This document shows, piece after piece, positions 4,313-5,390 of a stretch of 5,390 nt of DNA. The stretch spans positions 1 through 5,390 of the forward strand of contig JANMTB010000080.1 in NCBI GenBank assembly GCA_031390045.1, read 5' to 3'. This stretch comes from Aalborgiella sp031390045. GTDB taxonomy: Bacteria > Pseudomonadota > Gammaproteobacteria > Burkholderiales > Burkholderiaceae_C. The translations under genes and the position numbers were made by a program. The notes beneath the pieces are model-generated. The model was not told the origin of the DNA, made no database searches, and saw only the letters and a program-made list of their open reading frames with translations. Positions within the stretch are counted from its first letter, which is position 1, and every line of letters starts with the position of its first letter.

Positions 4313-5390
4313 ATGCAAGTGACAGCCTCTATTTTCAAAGCCTACGACATTCGCGGTATCGTGCCGTCTACTATCAACGAAGCAATGGCAGAAGCCTTGG
4401 GCAAAGCATTTGGCAACACAGCTTTGGCCGAAGGCGAAAAAACAGTCGCTGTCGGGCGCGATGGCCGCTTGAGTGGGCCATCGTTGGCGACAGCGCTGAT
4501 TCGCGGTTTGGTCGCTTCTGGCGTCGAGGTGATTGATACGGGCATGGTGACGACGCCGATCTTGTATTTCGCGGCGAACACTTTGTGCAAAAGCGGCATT
4601 CAAGTGACCGGAAGTCACAACCCGAAAGATTACAACGGCTTCAAAATGGTGTTGGGTGGCCGGGCGATTTATGGCGACGAAATCCAAGCGCTGCGCCGTA
4701 TGATGGAAGCTGAAAACTGGAAACTTCAAGCTGGCGGTAGTGTGAAAACTGTCGATGTGGTGCCAGCATACCTCTCGCGAATCACGTCTGATATCAAACT
4801 CGCTCGCCCTATGAAAATCGTCATCGATTCGGGTAATGGCATTGCTGGTGCATCGGCTCCTGCACTATTCCGCGCCTTGGGTTGCGAGGTGATTGAGTTG
4901 TTCAGCGAGGTGGATGGCAATTTCCCGAACCACCACCCCGACCCAAGCAAGCCTGAGAACTTGAACGATCTGATCAAAGCACTTGCAAGCAGTGATGCTG
5001 AGTTAGGCTTGGCTTTTGACGGTGATGGCGACCGCCTGGGCATCGTCACCAAAGACGGCACCAACATTTACCCAGACCGCCAAATGGTACTTTTCGCGCA
5101 GGACGTGCTGAGCCGCGTGCCCGGTGGCACGATCTTGTTTGACGTGAAATGCTCCCAGCGTTTGGCGCCCGCCATCAAAGCGGCTGGTGGCGTGCCCTTG
5201 ATGTACAAAACCGGTCACTCGCTCATCAAAGCCAAGATGAAAGAGATTGAAAAAAATGGTGGCGCAGCGCCTTTGGGCGGCGAAATGAGTGGCCATATTT
5301 TCTTCAAGGAACGCTGGTACGGTTTTGACGATGGTTCTTACGCAGGCTGCCGCATTTTAGAAATTTTGAGCAAATCGCCAGATGCGAATG
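4313..5390 (+). CDS. Phosphomannomutase/phosphoglucomutase (AlgC/ManB type), 3' truncated
   Basis: The first 359 codons are present; family members are usually about 455-465 residues, so domain 4 is mostly beyond the edge. The enzyme interconverts hexose 6-phosphate and hexose 1-phosphate (mannose and often glucose) through a phosphoserine. It feeds GDP-mannose and nucleotide-sugar pools for LPS, exopolysaccharide and other glycans in the cytoplasm. Motifs in order: N-terminal I-F-K-A-Y-D-I-R-G (7-15); active-site T-G-S-H-N-P (99-104) with phosphoserine S101; Mg-binding D-G-D-G-D (236-240); K-T-G-H-S-L-I-K (299-306); and the sugar-specificity loop G-E-M-S-G-H (323-328) followed by F-F-K-E-R-W-Y-G-F-D-D-G, typical of the bifunctional AlgC-like branch. 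It is transcribed away from the alkylation-repair genes from its own promoter, and nothing links it to them functionally. Assignment to the PMM/PGM branch rather than phosphoglucosamine mutase (GlmM) is firm; mannose versus glucose preference is not. Confidence 0.95.
   Translation, partial: MQVTASIFKAYDIRGIVPSTINEAMAEALGKAFGNTALAEGEKTVAVGRDGRLSGPSLATALIRGLVASGVEVIDTGMVTTPILYFAANTLCKSGIQVTGSHNPKDYNGFKMVLGGRAIYGDEIQALRRMMEAENWKLQAGGSVKTVDVVPAYLSRITSDIKLARPMKIVIDSGNGIAGASAPALFRALGCEVIELFSEVDGNFPNHHPDPSKPENLNDLIKALASSDAELGLAFDGDGDRLGIVTKDGTNIYPDRQMVLFAQDVLSRVPGGTILFDVKCSQRLAPAIKAAGGVPLMYKTGHSLIKAKMKEIEKNGGAAPLGGEMSGHIFFKERWYGFDDGSYAGCRILEILSKSPDAN

Noticed and set aside
4244..4729. 161-codon open frame on the - strand opposite the phosphomannomutase start
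   Set aside because: It is antisense to a clearly conserved gene, has no recognisable domain and a His/Arg/Gln-rich composition typical of shadow frames.

Overview
The window reads as an ordinary chromosomal segment of a Gram-negative betaproteobacterium, probably Burkholderiales and perhaps Comamonadaceae-like. I infer this from recalled family sequence style (a HemW C-terminus, an AlgC-type phosphomannomutase, an OmlA/SmpA-like lipoprotein) and from AT-rich interspersed repeats that resemble ones I remember from that family. No search was run. Base composition looks close to balanced by eye, with AT-rich patches between genes and in one patch inside a gene.

Layout from left to right: the 3' end of hemW (+); a small outer-membrane-type lipoprotein gene (-) whose stop codon abuts the hemW stop; tRNA-Ser(UGA) (-); a ten-helix EamA/DMT exporter (-) that ends 8 nt before the tRNA; an O6-alkylguanine-DNA methyltransferase, ogt (-); a fused Ada-sensor/AraC-activator/AlkA-glycosylase gene (-); and, divergently, the first 359 codons of a phosphomannomutase/phosphoglucomutase (+), cut by the window edge. 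The longest stretch without a gene is about 137-150 nt, apart from promoter-containing space.

The functional core is an alkylation-damage module. The fusion protein carries the Ada methylphosphotriester sensor and the AraC-type DNA-binding domain. Where E. coli Ada has its methyltransferase domain, it carries a 3-methyladenine glycosylase instead. The missing methyltransferase activity is supplied by the separate ogt just downstream on the same strand. Together they cover methylphosphotriester sensing, N-methylpurine excision and O6-methylguanine reversal. The same ada-alkA/ogt arrangement is known in mycobacteria.

I found no mobile element, CRISPR array or unknown multi-gene system. The most interesting signals are small. 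There is a textbook intrinsic terminator inside the last codons of hemW, upstream of its stop codon. A degenerate 43-nt AT-rich repeat occurs once between ogt and ada-alkA and once in frame inside the ada-alkA coding region. A tetranucleotide tract lies just upstream of ogt.
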